Origin: an uncultured Dehalococcoidia bacterium
GTDB taxonomy: Bacteria; Chloroflexota; Dehalococcoidia; Lucifugimonadales; Lucifugimonadaceae
Assembly: GCA_951812795.1 (NCBI GenBank)
Contig: OX638325.1
Coordinates: forward strand, 1,884,277-1,948,276
Direction: 5' to 3'
Length of the DNA stretch: 64,000 bases
The notes below the pieces were generated by a model. That model did no database searches. It was not told the origin of the DNA and worked only from the letters and a program-made list of their open reading frames with translations. Positions within the stretch are counted from its first letter, which is position 1, and each line of letters opens with the position of its first letter. The translations under genes were made by a program, and so were the position numbers. Positions 25,239-33,929 of this stretch are shown here, piece after piece.

Positions 25239-25955
25239 TCATTGGTTGGAAAGTAACGAATGAAGCTCTTGTAGGCATGAAATGCGCGGATGTTCGGCGA
25301 AGCCGAGATGAATGTCGTTGCGATCGAGCAAGACCGGTTGGATGCCTGCGCCGACCGCGCCTTTGACGTCGGATTCGATCTGGTCCCCAACCATTATGGC
25401 GGCTCCGGGCGGTGTGTCACCAGCTCGCAGCAACGCTTCAACAAAGATCCGTCGATCCGGTTTTTCGACGCCAACCTCGCTGCTCGTGACCGCAAAGTCG
25501 ATGCTATCTGATAGTCCTAGTTGTTCGGCGAGTTCCGAACCGGGGCTGAAAACGTTTGAGACGATGCCGACGATGAAACCTTGGTTGCGCAGGTCTCGCA
25601 GATTGTCCAAGACATCGTCAAATAACACCAGTTCGTATTCTTGCTTGGCGACTTCTTGCCAAATCTTGTCGGCCAATTCAATGTCCACGTCGATTCCGCA
25701 ACCCTGTAACACCATCTGCTCGAAGCGTGCGAAGAATTGATCTCGCTCGTCGTTCGTCATTAGACGGATCGGAGCCTGTGCGTTCTGACGGGTCATGTAT
25801 GCTTCGGCGACGGCGTAACCCGCGTCGACACCCTCTTTGGTGACTTCGATGCCGAACATTCGCGCCGCTTTAGCGTGCAACACGTAGCGATCCGGGTACC
25901 ACGTTGCCAGCGTGCCATACACGTCGAAAAGTATCGTTTTGATGTTTCGTATCAT
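25239..25955 (-). CDS. HAD-superfamily hydrolase, haloacid dehalogenase type
   Basis: 238 residues. Motif I FDVYGTLA (nucleophile D11, with Tyr at +2 as in 2-haloacid dehalogenases), motif II IVSNVF, motif III Lys in EVGVEKPDRR, motif IV VGDQIESDV. Large cap inserted after motif I. Likely a phosphatase or dehalogenase on a small cytoplasmic metabolite. Overlaps comF by four bases (ATGA), so translation is coupled. Confidence 0.9.
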   Translation of the reverse strand: MIRNIKTILFDVYGTLATWYPDRYVLHAKAARMFGIEVTKEGVDAGYAVAEAYMTRQNAQAPIRLMTNDERDQFFARFEQMVLQGCGIDVDIELADKIWQEVAKQEYELVLFDDVLDNLRDLRNQGFIVGIVSNVFSPGSELAEQLGLSDSIDFAVTSSEVGVEKPDRRIFVEALLRAGDTPPGAAIMVGDQIESDVKGAVGAGIQPVLLDRNDIHLGFAEHPRISCLQELHSLLSNQ

Positions 25956-26692
25956 GACGTTTCACCCACGGATTCCGCATTGATCAACTCCTTCGCAAAC
26001 ACCACCGCCGACACACGTCGAGCGCCGGCACGCTTCAACGCTGCGGCACAATTCATCAAGGTGTTGCCGGTGGTGCATACATCGTCAATAAGTAATACGT
26101 GCGCGTCGTCGAAATCGTAGTTCGCTGCGAAAGCGTTTCTGAGTGAAAATGCGCGTTCTTGACGCGTCAATTCGACCTGCGACGGCGTCGGTCGAGTCTT
26201 GGTCAGAGCATCTTCTATGTATCGCACCTGAAGGTTTTCCGCGACGTTCTGGGCGAGCAGAGCCGCCTGATTGTAACCACGCTCGCGCAATCGATCGGCA
26301 TGCATCGGTGTTGGCGCGACGCAATCGAGTTTTGCACGACGCGTAAACGAGGTCTGTGACATTGGTTGTGCCATGGTTGGCGCGATGGCGGTGATGTGAC
26401 GGTATTTCAGCGCATGCACGGCGCTTCGCACTGGCCCACCATACCGGTAGATCGGGACCAATCTGTCAAGAGGCGGCGGCAGAGTCGTGCAGTCACCGCA
26501 AAGTCTGACATGTTCTGCGGTGTGTTCGCCGCATTTCATGCAGGTATTATTCGGCAACCTTGGTGCGTTTGCCATGCACGAAGCGCACAGAAACGATCCT
26601 TCGGATCCACAGTCCACGCAAGTGATCGGCATGACGAAATCGACCGCGGCCCTTAAGGCGCGTGAAACGTTCTTCATTACCGGCGTGTTCAT
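25952..26692 (-). CDS. comF: ComF-family phosphoribosyltransferase
   Basis: 246 residues. N-terminal zinc-ribbon-like Cys pairs (CVDCGSEGSFLCASC and CMKCGEHT ... CGDC) followed by a type I phosphoribosyltransferase fold with PRPP loop VLLIDDVCTTGNTL. ComF proteins are linked to DNA uptake and recombination in competent bacteria. No other com genes are nearby, so competence is not implied. Starts 22 bases after the YYY-domain gene and overlaps the HAD gene; same operon. Confidence 0.92.
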   Translation of the reverse strand: MNTPVMKNVSRALRAAVDFVMPITCVDCGSEGSFLCASCMANAPRLPNNTCMKCGEHTAEHVRLCGDCTTLPPPLDRLVPIYRYGGPVRSAVHALKYRHITAIAPTMAQPMSQTSFTRRAKLDCVAPTPMHADRLRERGYNQAALLAQNVAENLQVRYIEDALTKTRPTPSQVELTRQERAFSLRNAFAANYDFDDAHVLLIDDVCTTGNTLMNCAAALKRAGARRVSAVVFAKELINAESVGETS

Positions 26693-26714
26693 TTTCAGTG
26701 GGATCGAACTTGGC

Positions 26715-29700
26715 TCAGCCCTTGTATTCGTAAATCTTCACGGGCCCCTGCTCAAAGACTGGATGGAGGTTCAGTTCCGGCATGTCATCGAACTTCGTAA
26801 TTCCGCTTTGGGGATAGGCACCCCGTTCCAGTTCACCAACGTAAACGTAACGGACGTCGAATTCGTCGAGGAATTCACGAGCCATTTCGACATCGCGCGT
26901 CGTGTAGAAATTGTTGACCGCGTTTCGCCGACGTTGCACCTCCCAGCGATAGTCGTGCCGCTGTTGCGTTTGGTGCCAATCCCAACCTAATACCGTGGGG
27001 AGGCCGGTATAAATAGACACGCGGTTAGCCCACGTGTAAAGATCCCATTGCGCTTCCACAACAACGGGAGAACCTTCAACGTTTTGGCGGAGCCATTCGA
27101 TGCCCGGAAGGTCCGAAGCGAACTCGATTTCGATACCTCTGGTGTTATAGACACCACTATCCATATACGCCTCGCCGTCGACACCAGGGCCGATGTCGTT
27201 GAATCGGTCGTCGAGCCTGACATCGGTGGCCATTATTGGGTAAATCAAAACTCCAACCGCCAAGAGACCAAAGGTCGAGAGCCAAGCGACTTTAAGACCT
27301 GTCAATTGCTTTGTCACGAATGCTCCCATGTCCCACAGCCGCCAAACCGCGAAAGTAGCCGCGATCGCCAACAGCCACCAAGCTTGGATGTAGAACTTGA
27401 AAATGGTGTTTTGTCGCCCGATATCGTTCTTGACGGTTATCAGATCGACTCCAGCGGCGATGAATAGCGACATGAGGACCAGGGCAACGGTGATGATGAT
27501 GTAACGCTGTTCAGCGTGCCTTCGTAGGTAGGTCAACAATCCCGTCAGCGCGAGTATCGCTGCACCAGTAAGCGTAGCCACGACGGTGATGAAGTTCGGA
27601 TAAGTAACGACGACCGCGAGTCCCACCACCAAAAACGCGATTGCCATTAATGACGGCGCCCAACTCGGGTAATCTAGTTCGATTCTGATCTTCTCGAGCA
27701 TCGATCCGAAACGGAAGGTTCCACGCTGCCATTCGACGTATAACCACGAACCGATTGCGAACACGAAGAATGCATGGATTGCCAGATACCGCCATAACGC
27801 GGTCTGGAACTGGCTCGGTTCAATGCCATTGTTGAATAGCTCGAAATTGGCATGGAACGGCAAATACACGAGATATCCGACGATGCCGACGACCGCGATC
27901 TTACCGACCGCGTGGGTGATGCCGATCAACTTGCCGCGGTGTCCGTAAAGGAATTCGCCTGCGAAGATGAAGCCCGCAGCCAGGAGAAGCTGCGTCGGGT
28001 AGTCCCACGAGTTGATGAGTCGCAACGAACCGATCACGATACCCAAGATTCCCAACGAAACCAATGTCTCAAAACGAGACAAGCGCTCCATCCCGGCGCG
28101 TAGAAACGCCACAATCGCCAGGCCTAAAGCCAAAACTGCGAATGGAATCGCAATCATGTGGGCATGAAGGTCTGCATACAAAAACGTGAAGAACGGGAAC
28201 TCAGTAATCTCGTTGCCGCCCGTTCCGTGTTCGAATATCCGCGTGCTTCGCCAATAGTCGAAACGTGGAAATTCGCCACCGATGACCATCGATTCATATA
28301 GACCAGTTGCGACTTGTACCAACCCATCGATATTCGCAGCCACCAGTGCTAACACCGCGGCGATCAGTCCGAACATTATCGGAACGTTGCCCAAACGGAT
28401 CGCGCCACGAGCTCGCATCGACATCGCGACGAGGTTGTAAGCGATTGTGTAAACCGCACCGGCAGAAAGCGCGAAGATGAGCGGTACAGCCAAGTTGTAT
28501 GCGACGGTCGGAATGATGCCGGTGATCCGAATCAACGAGGCGATGATGAATTGTCCGTAGTAGTAGTAGTTGAGGTACCCGCCGGCGAACCACGGATCGT
28601 ACGGCGGCATAATCGTCGAGCGGGTGATCGCATTTAGGTACGCGAAGTCCATCGGCTTCTCGCCGCCGCGCCATGCGTGCCAAAGGTCGGGGTTCGCGAG
28701 TCGGATCAAGAAGAAGACCATGAATGCGCTCAAGAAAATGACTTCCGCGATGGCGATCGTCCTCAAATGGGCTTTGGCGAAGAAGACGATCTCTTCCCTT
28801 ATCGACCAGAAGACAATCAGCGAGATCGCGGCCAACAATACGGTCGAGATCCCCACGCTGAGCGCGCTGAATCCCAAAATCCCTGAACTGGCCATCAACC
28901 ATGTGATCGTAGCGACGATCAGAAGCCCCAACGGTTTACTGAAGAGGTAACCCCGATCGGTCAGAGGTCGGAACACGATGTAAGTGAGCGGGAGAGCAGC
29001 GAGCGATATAAGTTGAACGGCGAGCAGCCAAACCAACCAGGCGAACTCATTTGGCAGGTTCTTCAGGAAATAGATCGAATTCCAACTGTCGCCAGATTGC
29101 TGCGTCTGCGCCTGGGCATCGTCGTAAACCAGACCAGCGCCATCAGTCAGTATGCGGTCGAAGTCGTCTGGCCGACCATCTCGATAGAGTCGACCGAGCA
29201 ATTGAATTTGACTCAGCTTCTCGACGTTCTGGAACACGATCGCGTGCGGATGCTCGTACACCGTGAAACTCTCGTCCGCCCAACCGAACCAGTCCCAGTT
29301 GTAGACATTGCCGCGCGGTTTGCTGTAACCATTGGGCACACCGAACGGCACCCGTGCATAAGGATCATCCCAATAGACAACGCCCATGAACTCCGGAACT
29401 CTGACCGACGAGTACACCACCTCGTAACCCAACTCTCCGCTGAAGAGCATCTCGTAAAAGCGAGACGAGATTGGGTATCGCTCAGGCAGCCGCGGAATCG
29501 TCGCGGCAAGGCGGTTGCTAAACAGCACGAGATAATCGGCGCCTTCCATTCGACGCGCCACCGTGGAGAACTTCGAACTCGTGTCATTCTCGTACATCGG
29601 CAGCTTTTCGTGCATGTAGAAACCCGGGATATTCGGTATGCCCTCTTCCCAATGCTCCTGAATAACTACCGTGCCGGTCCCCGCGTTCTCCTCCAAATAT

Positions 29701-31205
29701 CTGGAGACTTCCTGCGCGGGATGTGGCCCGGTGAACACGTTGAGATACGCGATCGTGTAGTGCGCGAGGAAAAGGAACGCTATCGCTCCTAAGGCATACA
29801 CGCCCACGCGGGCAACGCGGTGGATCCTCGGCATGACCCACGTGTAGACCCACCAGATCGCACCGCCAGCGAAAACGATCAAGAATGGCGTCGCCGGAAG
29901 CATATAGCGCAAAAACTTCACTTCGAACTGCCCGTTGACTACCAGGTACGGAATCAGGAACGACAGCACAACGACGAATGCGAGGTCGCGCTTGACGACT
30001 GTCCGCGCTAGCGCCCAGATGAGTCCCAACCAAACCGCGATGCCTAACGAGATACCCAATCCCCAAGTCGAAAGCTGACGAATCTGATACAGGAATGCGG
30101 TAGTGTCGATGTACTGCCGCGTGAATGGCAAATCGATGGTCCGACGCACCATCTCAGACTGTTGATAGACGTTGGAGAAATACGTGCTCCAGTCGATAAT
30201 CATGTACGGCTGGGTGACCAACAACGCAATCAATGCGGCCGATCCTGACAGAACCGCGTAGCGCAAAACCATCTTCACGTCGCTGGGCGTCACGTTCGAG
30301 GCACTGCGTGAAACGATGCTCGGCCCAATCAGCAGCAGGAGATGGGCGGTGCCAACGGCGAGCGCGACAGGTGCCGCGGAGAACTTCGTTGCGATCGCCA
30401 AACCAAGCATCACACCTGCGAGCAATGCGTCTTTCTGTCTGCGCTCCTGGACCAGCCGCGTCGAGAAGTAGACGGTCGCCACGATGAACATAGTCATCGG
30501 CGCATCGACCGCGGTGTAGTGCGCGTTCTGGATATGAATCACCGCCATCGCAGCAAGCAACGCCGCGATCAATCCTGCGCGACGATCGCCCACGAGACGC
30601 GATGCCAACAGGAATACGAACAAGACCGTGATTGTGTCCGCTATCGCTGCCAAATTACGACCTGGAAAACGCAGATCAAACAGGTTCCAGTCCTGATCAG
30701 TGAAAGGCGCGGCCAGCGACTTAAACCCGGCCAAAACATACAAAGGCAAGCTGCCATAGTTGAACCAGCGGGGGTTAAGGCGAGATTCGACGCTCAACAG
30801 TCCTGGCTCAGCCAACTGCGAGAAATCAAGCCGCTCCGCTCGCCCGAGGAAATCGCGTTCGTCGGGATGGTACAGTCCCCCTTGGTCCCAGTCGGTACCC
30901 GTTACGCGGAGGACCAAAGCCAACAATAGGATGACGCCGAGCAGGATGTTTATGGTGTCGATTCGCGGGCGAAGTGCCGGAACATCGGGTCGATCATGCT
31001 TGTCCGTGGATGAATCTCGGCTCTTTCCCCGACTGCCGAATCGAATATTGATGCTTGGATTCCATTCGGGCACCACAGATGCGCGGTCGACCGTCGGCGC
31101 GTCGTCATCGCGAGGCGTCACGTCCAACGCATGCGCGTCCGCAGCGTCGATCTTGTTGGGGGCGGTTTGTTGTTCCATCGAACTTAGAGATTCTAGCGAA
31201 CCCAA
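26715..31205 (-). CDS. GT39-type glycosyltransferase fused to Chlor_Arch_YYY (DUF2298) membrane protein
   Basis: 1,496-residue polytopic membrane protein. Start at 31205 or at in-frame ATG 31178. After a soluble N-terminus of ~85 residues, the first half is a dolichyl-phosphate-mannose-type PMT_2 domain: TM1 then LYHPDERDFL (acidic HPDE motif after TM1, residues 113-117) and about ten further helices. The second half is the YYY domain named for Chloroflexi and Archaea, with the run LNYYYYGQF and roughly 12-14 helices, ending in a soluble tail. Probably transfers a lipid-linked sugar to envelope glycans or glycoproteins; donor and acceptor unknown. Heads the comF-HAD operon. A good lineage marker for Chloroflexota. 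Confidence 0.9.
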   Translation of the reverse strand: MGSLESLSSMEQQTAPNKIDAADAHALDVTPRDDDAPTVDRASVVPEWNPSINIRFGSRGKSRDSSTDKHDRPDVPALRPRIDTINILLGVILLLALVLRVTGTDWDQGGLYHPDERDFLGRAERLDFSQLAEPGLLSVESRLNPRWFNYGSLPLYVLAGFKSLAAPFTDQDWNLFDLRFPGRNLAAIADTITVLFVFLLASRLVGDRRAGLIAALLAAMAVIHIQNAHYTAVDAPMTMFIVATVYFSTRLVQERRQKDALLAGVMLGLAIATKFSAAPVALAVGTAHLLLLIGPSIVSRSASNVTPSDVKMVLRYAVLSGSAALIALLVTQPYMIIDWSTYFSNVYQQSEMVRRTIDLPFTRQYIDTTAFLYQIRQLSTWGLGISLGIAVWLGLIWALARTVVKRDLAFVVVLSFLIPYLVVNGQFEVKFLRYMLPATPFLIVFAGGAIWWVYTWVMPRIHRVARVGVYALGAIAFLFLAHYTIAYLNVFTGPHPAQEVSRYLEENAGTGTVVIQEHWEEGIPNIPGFYMHEKLPMYENDTSSKFSTVARRMEGADYLVLFSNRLAATIPRLPERYPISSRFYEMLFSGELGYEVVYSSVRVPEFMGVVYWDDPYARVPFGVPNGYSKPRGNVYNWDWFGWADESFTVYEHPHAIVFQNVEKLSQIQLLGRLYRDGRPDDFDRILTDGAGLVYDDAQAQTQQSGDSWNSIYFLKNLPNEFAWLVWLLAVQLISLAALPLTYIVFRPLTDRGYLFSKPLGLLIVATITWLMASSGILGFSALSVGISTVLLAAISLIVFWSIREEIVFFAKAHLRTIAIAEVIFLSAFMVFFLIRLANPDLWHAWRGGEKPMDFAYLNAITRSTIMPPYDPWFAGGYLNYYYYGQFIIASLIRITGIIPTVAYNLAVPLIFALSAGAVYTIAYNLVAMSMRARGAIRLGNVPIMFGLIAAVLALVAANIDGLVQVATGLYESMVIGGEFPRFDYWRSTRIFEHGTGGNEITEFPFFTFLYADLHAHMIAIPFAVLALGLAIVAFLRAGMERLSRFETLVSLGILGIVIGSLRLINSWDYPTQLLLAAGFIFAGEFLYGHRGKLIGITHAVGKIAVVGIVGYLVYLPFHANFELFNNGIEPSQFQTALWRYLAIHAFFVFAIGSWLYVEWQRGTFRFGSMLEKIRIELDYPSWAPSLMAIAFLVVGLAVVVTYPNFITVVATLTGAAILALTGLLTYLRRHAEQRYIIITVALVLMSLFIAAGVDLITVKNDIGRQNTIFKFYIQAWWLLAIAATFAVWRLWDMGAFVTKQLTGLKVAWLSTFGLLAVGVLIYPIMATDVRLDDRFNDIGPGVDGEAYMDSGVYNTRGIEIEFASDLPGIEWLRQNVEGSPVVVEAQWDLYTWANRVSIYTGLPTVLGWDWHQTQQRHDYRWEVQRRRNAVNNFYTTRDVEMAREFLDEFDVRYVYVGELERGAYPQSGITKFDDMPELNLHPVFEQGPVKIYEYKG

Positions 31206-31273
31206 AGGACTCTACGATCTCTAATACGTCGCGCGGGCTGTAACATAACTCTAGACGATAGGAAAATCGAAAA

Positions 31274-32233
31274 ATGGTCTCCAATATGCCTTCTGATCGC
31301 TCCAATGACCGCAGACTAGAACGCGTCGCCTATTTCAACGGCGAGATCGTGCCCGAAAGCCAAGCCGTGGTGCCATTCCGCGATCGAGGCTTCAAATATG
31401 GCGATGCCGTGTTCGACATGACCCGAACCTTCGGCCACCGAATCTTCAAACTCCAAGAACACCTCGATCGCTTTTACAACTCGCTCGCGTACGTACGCAT
31501 CGATCCTGGAATTACCAAAGAAGAGATGCGAGATGCAACCCTGGAAGTTGTCGAACAGAACCTGAAACTCCTCGGCGACGAGGATGACTACTGGATCGGT
31601 CAGCGCGTCTCCAGGGGTGTCGATCTGGTAGGTGGTGACATGTGGGCCACTGATGGCGGGCCAACTGTGATCATCGAATGCACGCCTTTGCCGCTCGGAC
31701 CACGAGCACGACTCTACCGCGACGGGATCGACGTGTGGATACCGTCAACCCGCCGGGTCAGCCCCGAAGCATTGAGCCCGCGCGCCAAATCTCACAACTA
31801 TTTGAACCTCATAATGGCCGACATGGAAGCGAAAGAGTACAACCCGGAGGCATGGGCCATACTCCTCGACAACCGCGGCTTCCTTACCGAGGGAATCGGT
31901 TCCAACATCTTCGTCGTCAAAGATGGAGTCGCCTACACCCCGAAGGCGCAGTTCGTCCTTGGGGGCATATCCCGTGAAACCGCCATCGAACTCGCCCACG
32001 AGATCGATCTAGACGTTGTGGAGACGGATCTGGACATGTTCGACGCTACGACCTCCGACGAAGTGTTCCTCACGTCAACGTCACTTTGCATCTGCCCGGT
32101 TGCCACGGTACAAGGGTCTAAAGTAGGCGATGGGCAAGTCCCGGGCCCGGTCACCAAGGCGCTGATGGATGCTTACGTCGATTTCGTCGACTTCGATTGG
32201 GTTGGTCAGTACCTGAAACGGTTAGAAGACTGA
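31274..32233 (+). CDS. Class IV (branched-chain type) aminotransferase
   Basis: PLP enzyme of the IlvE/DAAT/ADC-lyase fold, 319 residues; ATG at 31274, with a second ATG five codons in. Landmarks: FKYGDAVFDMTRTF, PRAKSHNYLNLIMADMEAKE (Schiff-base Lys region), FLTEGIGSNIFVVKDG and LGGISRETAIELA, and EVFLTSTSLCICPV near the end. Could be a branched-chain, D-amino-acid or (R)-amine transaminase; context does not decide. Divergent from the YYY gene and overlapped at its end by the EamA gene. Confidence 0.9.
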   Translation: MVSNMPSDRSNDRRLERVAYFNGEIVPESQAVVPFRDRGFKYGDAVFDMTRTFGHRIFKLQEHLDRFYNSLAYVRIDPGITKEEMRDATLEVVEQNLKLLGDEDDYWIGQRVSRGVDLVGGDMWATDGGPTVIIECTPLPLGPRARLYRDGIDVWIPSTRRVSPEALSPRAKSHNYLNLIMADMEAKEYNPEAWAILLDNRGFLTEGIGSNIFVVKDGVAYTPKAQFVLGGISRETAIELAHEIDLDVVETDLDMFDATTSDEVFLTSTSLCICPVATVQGSKVGDGQVPGPVTKALMDAYVDFVDFDWVGQYLKRLED

Positions 32234-33180
32234 CCACTCGGAAAGAATCCGAGGTCGCCGAACCCGATCCCTCGAGTTCCGCCTCGAACGACCCTCGCAG
32301 ACCGCTGACGCTTCGTGCAGGCGGTCTCGCATTCACTCTCGCGTCCCTTTGGGCCGGTCTGCCTATCGCGGTGAAGGCGGGACTCGAAGACTCACCCCCC
32401 TTGCGTCTCGGATTCGCACGTTTCATCTTGGGCATGATCGTCGTGATCATCTGGGCCATCATCACCCGTCAGAGCTTCAAAGTCACTCGATCAGAACTCT
32501 TCCCACTCCTCGTACTCGGCATCCTCTTCTCGGTCCAGACTGCGTTCATGAACCTCGGCCAGTACAACACAACTGCCGGGCATACGGGAGTCTTGATCAC
32601 CACGTTCCCACTGTGGGCCGGGGTGTTCGCGCACTTCTTCGTTCCCAACGACAATCTCTCGAAACGCCGCGTAATCGGTGCCTTCATCGCCTACACGGGC
32701 GCCGCCGCGATCTTCGTGCGTAGCATCGTCGGTGGCACTGATGCCATCGATGCCCTAAACCCTTGGCTGGGCGATCTGCTGATCATGTGCTCGGCAGTTC
32801 TCCTCGGGCTGCGCCAGATTTATCTCTCTCAACTCGGGCAGAGCATCACCCTCGTAAAACTGCTAATGGCACAGGGCATCTTCGGATCCGTGACGTTCCT
32901 TTTAGGGTCGTTGATATTTGAAGCCGACCCAATAAAAATGACCATGGTTCTCGCGATGTCACTTTTTTATCAAGGCGTAATCATCGCCGGATTCGCGTTC
33001 TTGGGTCAGACATGGCTTCTCAAGAACTATCTCCCTAGCCGAGTTTCACTCATCTCACTATCCTCGCCGATCACAACCGCGATACTGTCATGGTTGATTC
33101 TTGGAGAAAACATCGGCCCCGAACTGTGGTTCGGCGCGGTCCTCGTTATCGTGGGCTCGTATATTGCCCAACGATCTTAA
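32197..33180 (+). CDS. EamA/DMT-family transporter
   Basis: Ten-helix inner-membrane permease built from two EamA halves. First half: GGLAFTLASLWAGLPIAVKAG, FARFILGMIVVIIWAI. Second half: GDLLIMCSAVLLGLRQIYLSQ, SPITTAILSWLILGENIGPE. Longest frame starts at TTG 32197, overlapping the aminotransferase by 37 bases; the true start may be a little downstream, as the first ~35 residues are polar. The family exports amino acids and other metabolites; pairing with an aminotransferase suggests an amino-acid or keto-acid substrate. Confidence 0.85.
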   Translation: MGWSVPETVRRLTTRKESEVAEPDPSSSASNDPRRPLTLRAGGLAFTLASLWAGLPIAVKAGLEDSPPLRLGFARFILGMIVVIIWAIITRQSFKVTRSELFPLLVLGILFSVQTAFMNLGQYNTTAGHTGVLITTFPLWAGVFAHFFVPNDNLSKRRVIGAFIAYTGAAAIFVRSIVGGTDAIDALNPWLGDLLIMCSAVLLGLRQIYLSQLGQSITLVKLLMAQGIFGSVTFLLGSLIFEADPIKMTMVLAMSLFYQGVIIAGFAFLGQTWLLKNYLPSRVSLISLSSPITTAILSWLILGENIGPELWFGAVLVIVGSYIAQRS

Positions 33181-33214
33181 TCCGCGACAACAGGTCAAGT
33201 AGGGAGCAAACGCA

Positions 33215-33646
33215 ATCACGAACGTCCCAAACAATTTCAAACTCGGATCGTCAGCATCCGTCAGCCGAGTCATAACCGATGAAACAGTCCGCGAATTCGC
33301 CGACCTGAGCGGTGATACGCAGCCTCTCCACCTAGACGACCGCTATGCCTCCGACACCAGATTCGGCAAACGGATAGCCCACGGCGCGTTGCTGGTGGGG
33401 ATGGTATCGGCGGTTTTAGGCGTGGAGATGGCTGGTCAAGAGGCCACTATCATCTTCTTGGGATTAAGCGTAAATTTCATCAACCCGGTCTATATCGGCG
33501 ACGAGGTGAAGGTCAACTGCGAGGTCGTGTCCGTTCGCGAAGACAAGCCCATCGTAAAACTCGCTGTTCGGTGCACGAACCAATCTGGCACCGAGGCCAT
33601 GAACGGAGAGGCAGTCGTATACATCGACCCGTATCCGATAGCCTGA
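33215..33646 (+). CDS. MaoC-like (R)-specific enoyl hydratase with no canonical start codon
   Basis: Hot-dog fold dehydratase of ~143 residues. The hydratase-2 signature is complete: EFADLSGDTQPLHLDD then YASDTRFGKRIAHGALL, with the catalytic Asp and His of D-x4-H. The frame is open from the TAG at 33200-33202, but no ATG, GTG or TTG occurs before the middle of the gene. The best start is ATC at 33215, eight bases after GGGAG (33202-33206); the next normal start (TTG/ATG ~33380-33389) would delete the active site. Either a rare ATC start or a damaged start. Follows the EamA gene by 34 bases. Confidence 0.75.
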   Translation: MTNVPNNFKLGSSASVSRVITDETVREFADLSGDTQPLHLDDRYASDTRFGKRIAHGALLVGMVSAVLGVEMAGQEATIIFLGLSVNFINPVYIGDEVKVNCEVVSVREDKPIVKLAVRCTNQSGTEAMNGEAVVYIDPYPIA

Positions 33647-33929
33647 ACCGTAGACGCAGATTTCAAACCTGCCCGCCCCCAACCAACCAAACGCCCTCGC
33701 CCAAACTCCCTCTGACCGACCGACAATCCATCGTAGGGGCGACCCTTGTGGTCGCCCTCCGCCACGACCCACGCGGTCACCCCCGGCGCAATCCAACGCG
33801 AACGCTCCCACTCCCGCCCCCGCGCCCCCTCCTGTCATTCCGAGCGCAGCGAGGAATCTCCCCAAAACGTCAAACTTTCCGACGAATTGCCACAAAAATA
33901 CCAATACATGTGTACAATTAAGAATTGAA
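33647..33929. other. Non-coding spacer with dispersed repeats
   Basis: No gene seen. It contains a GTAGGGGCGACC..GGTCGCCCT palindrome at 33733-33758 (family also at 34826 and in the array at 63.6 kb) and a TGTCATTCCGAGC..GAGGAATCTC element at 33833-33860. GTAGACGCAGATTTCAAACC at 33651-33670 resembles the GTAGGGGC-GGTTTCAAACC repeat of the 16.8 kb island. Confidence 0.7.
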
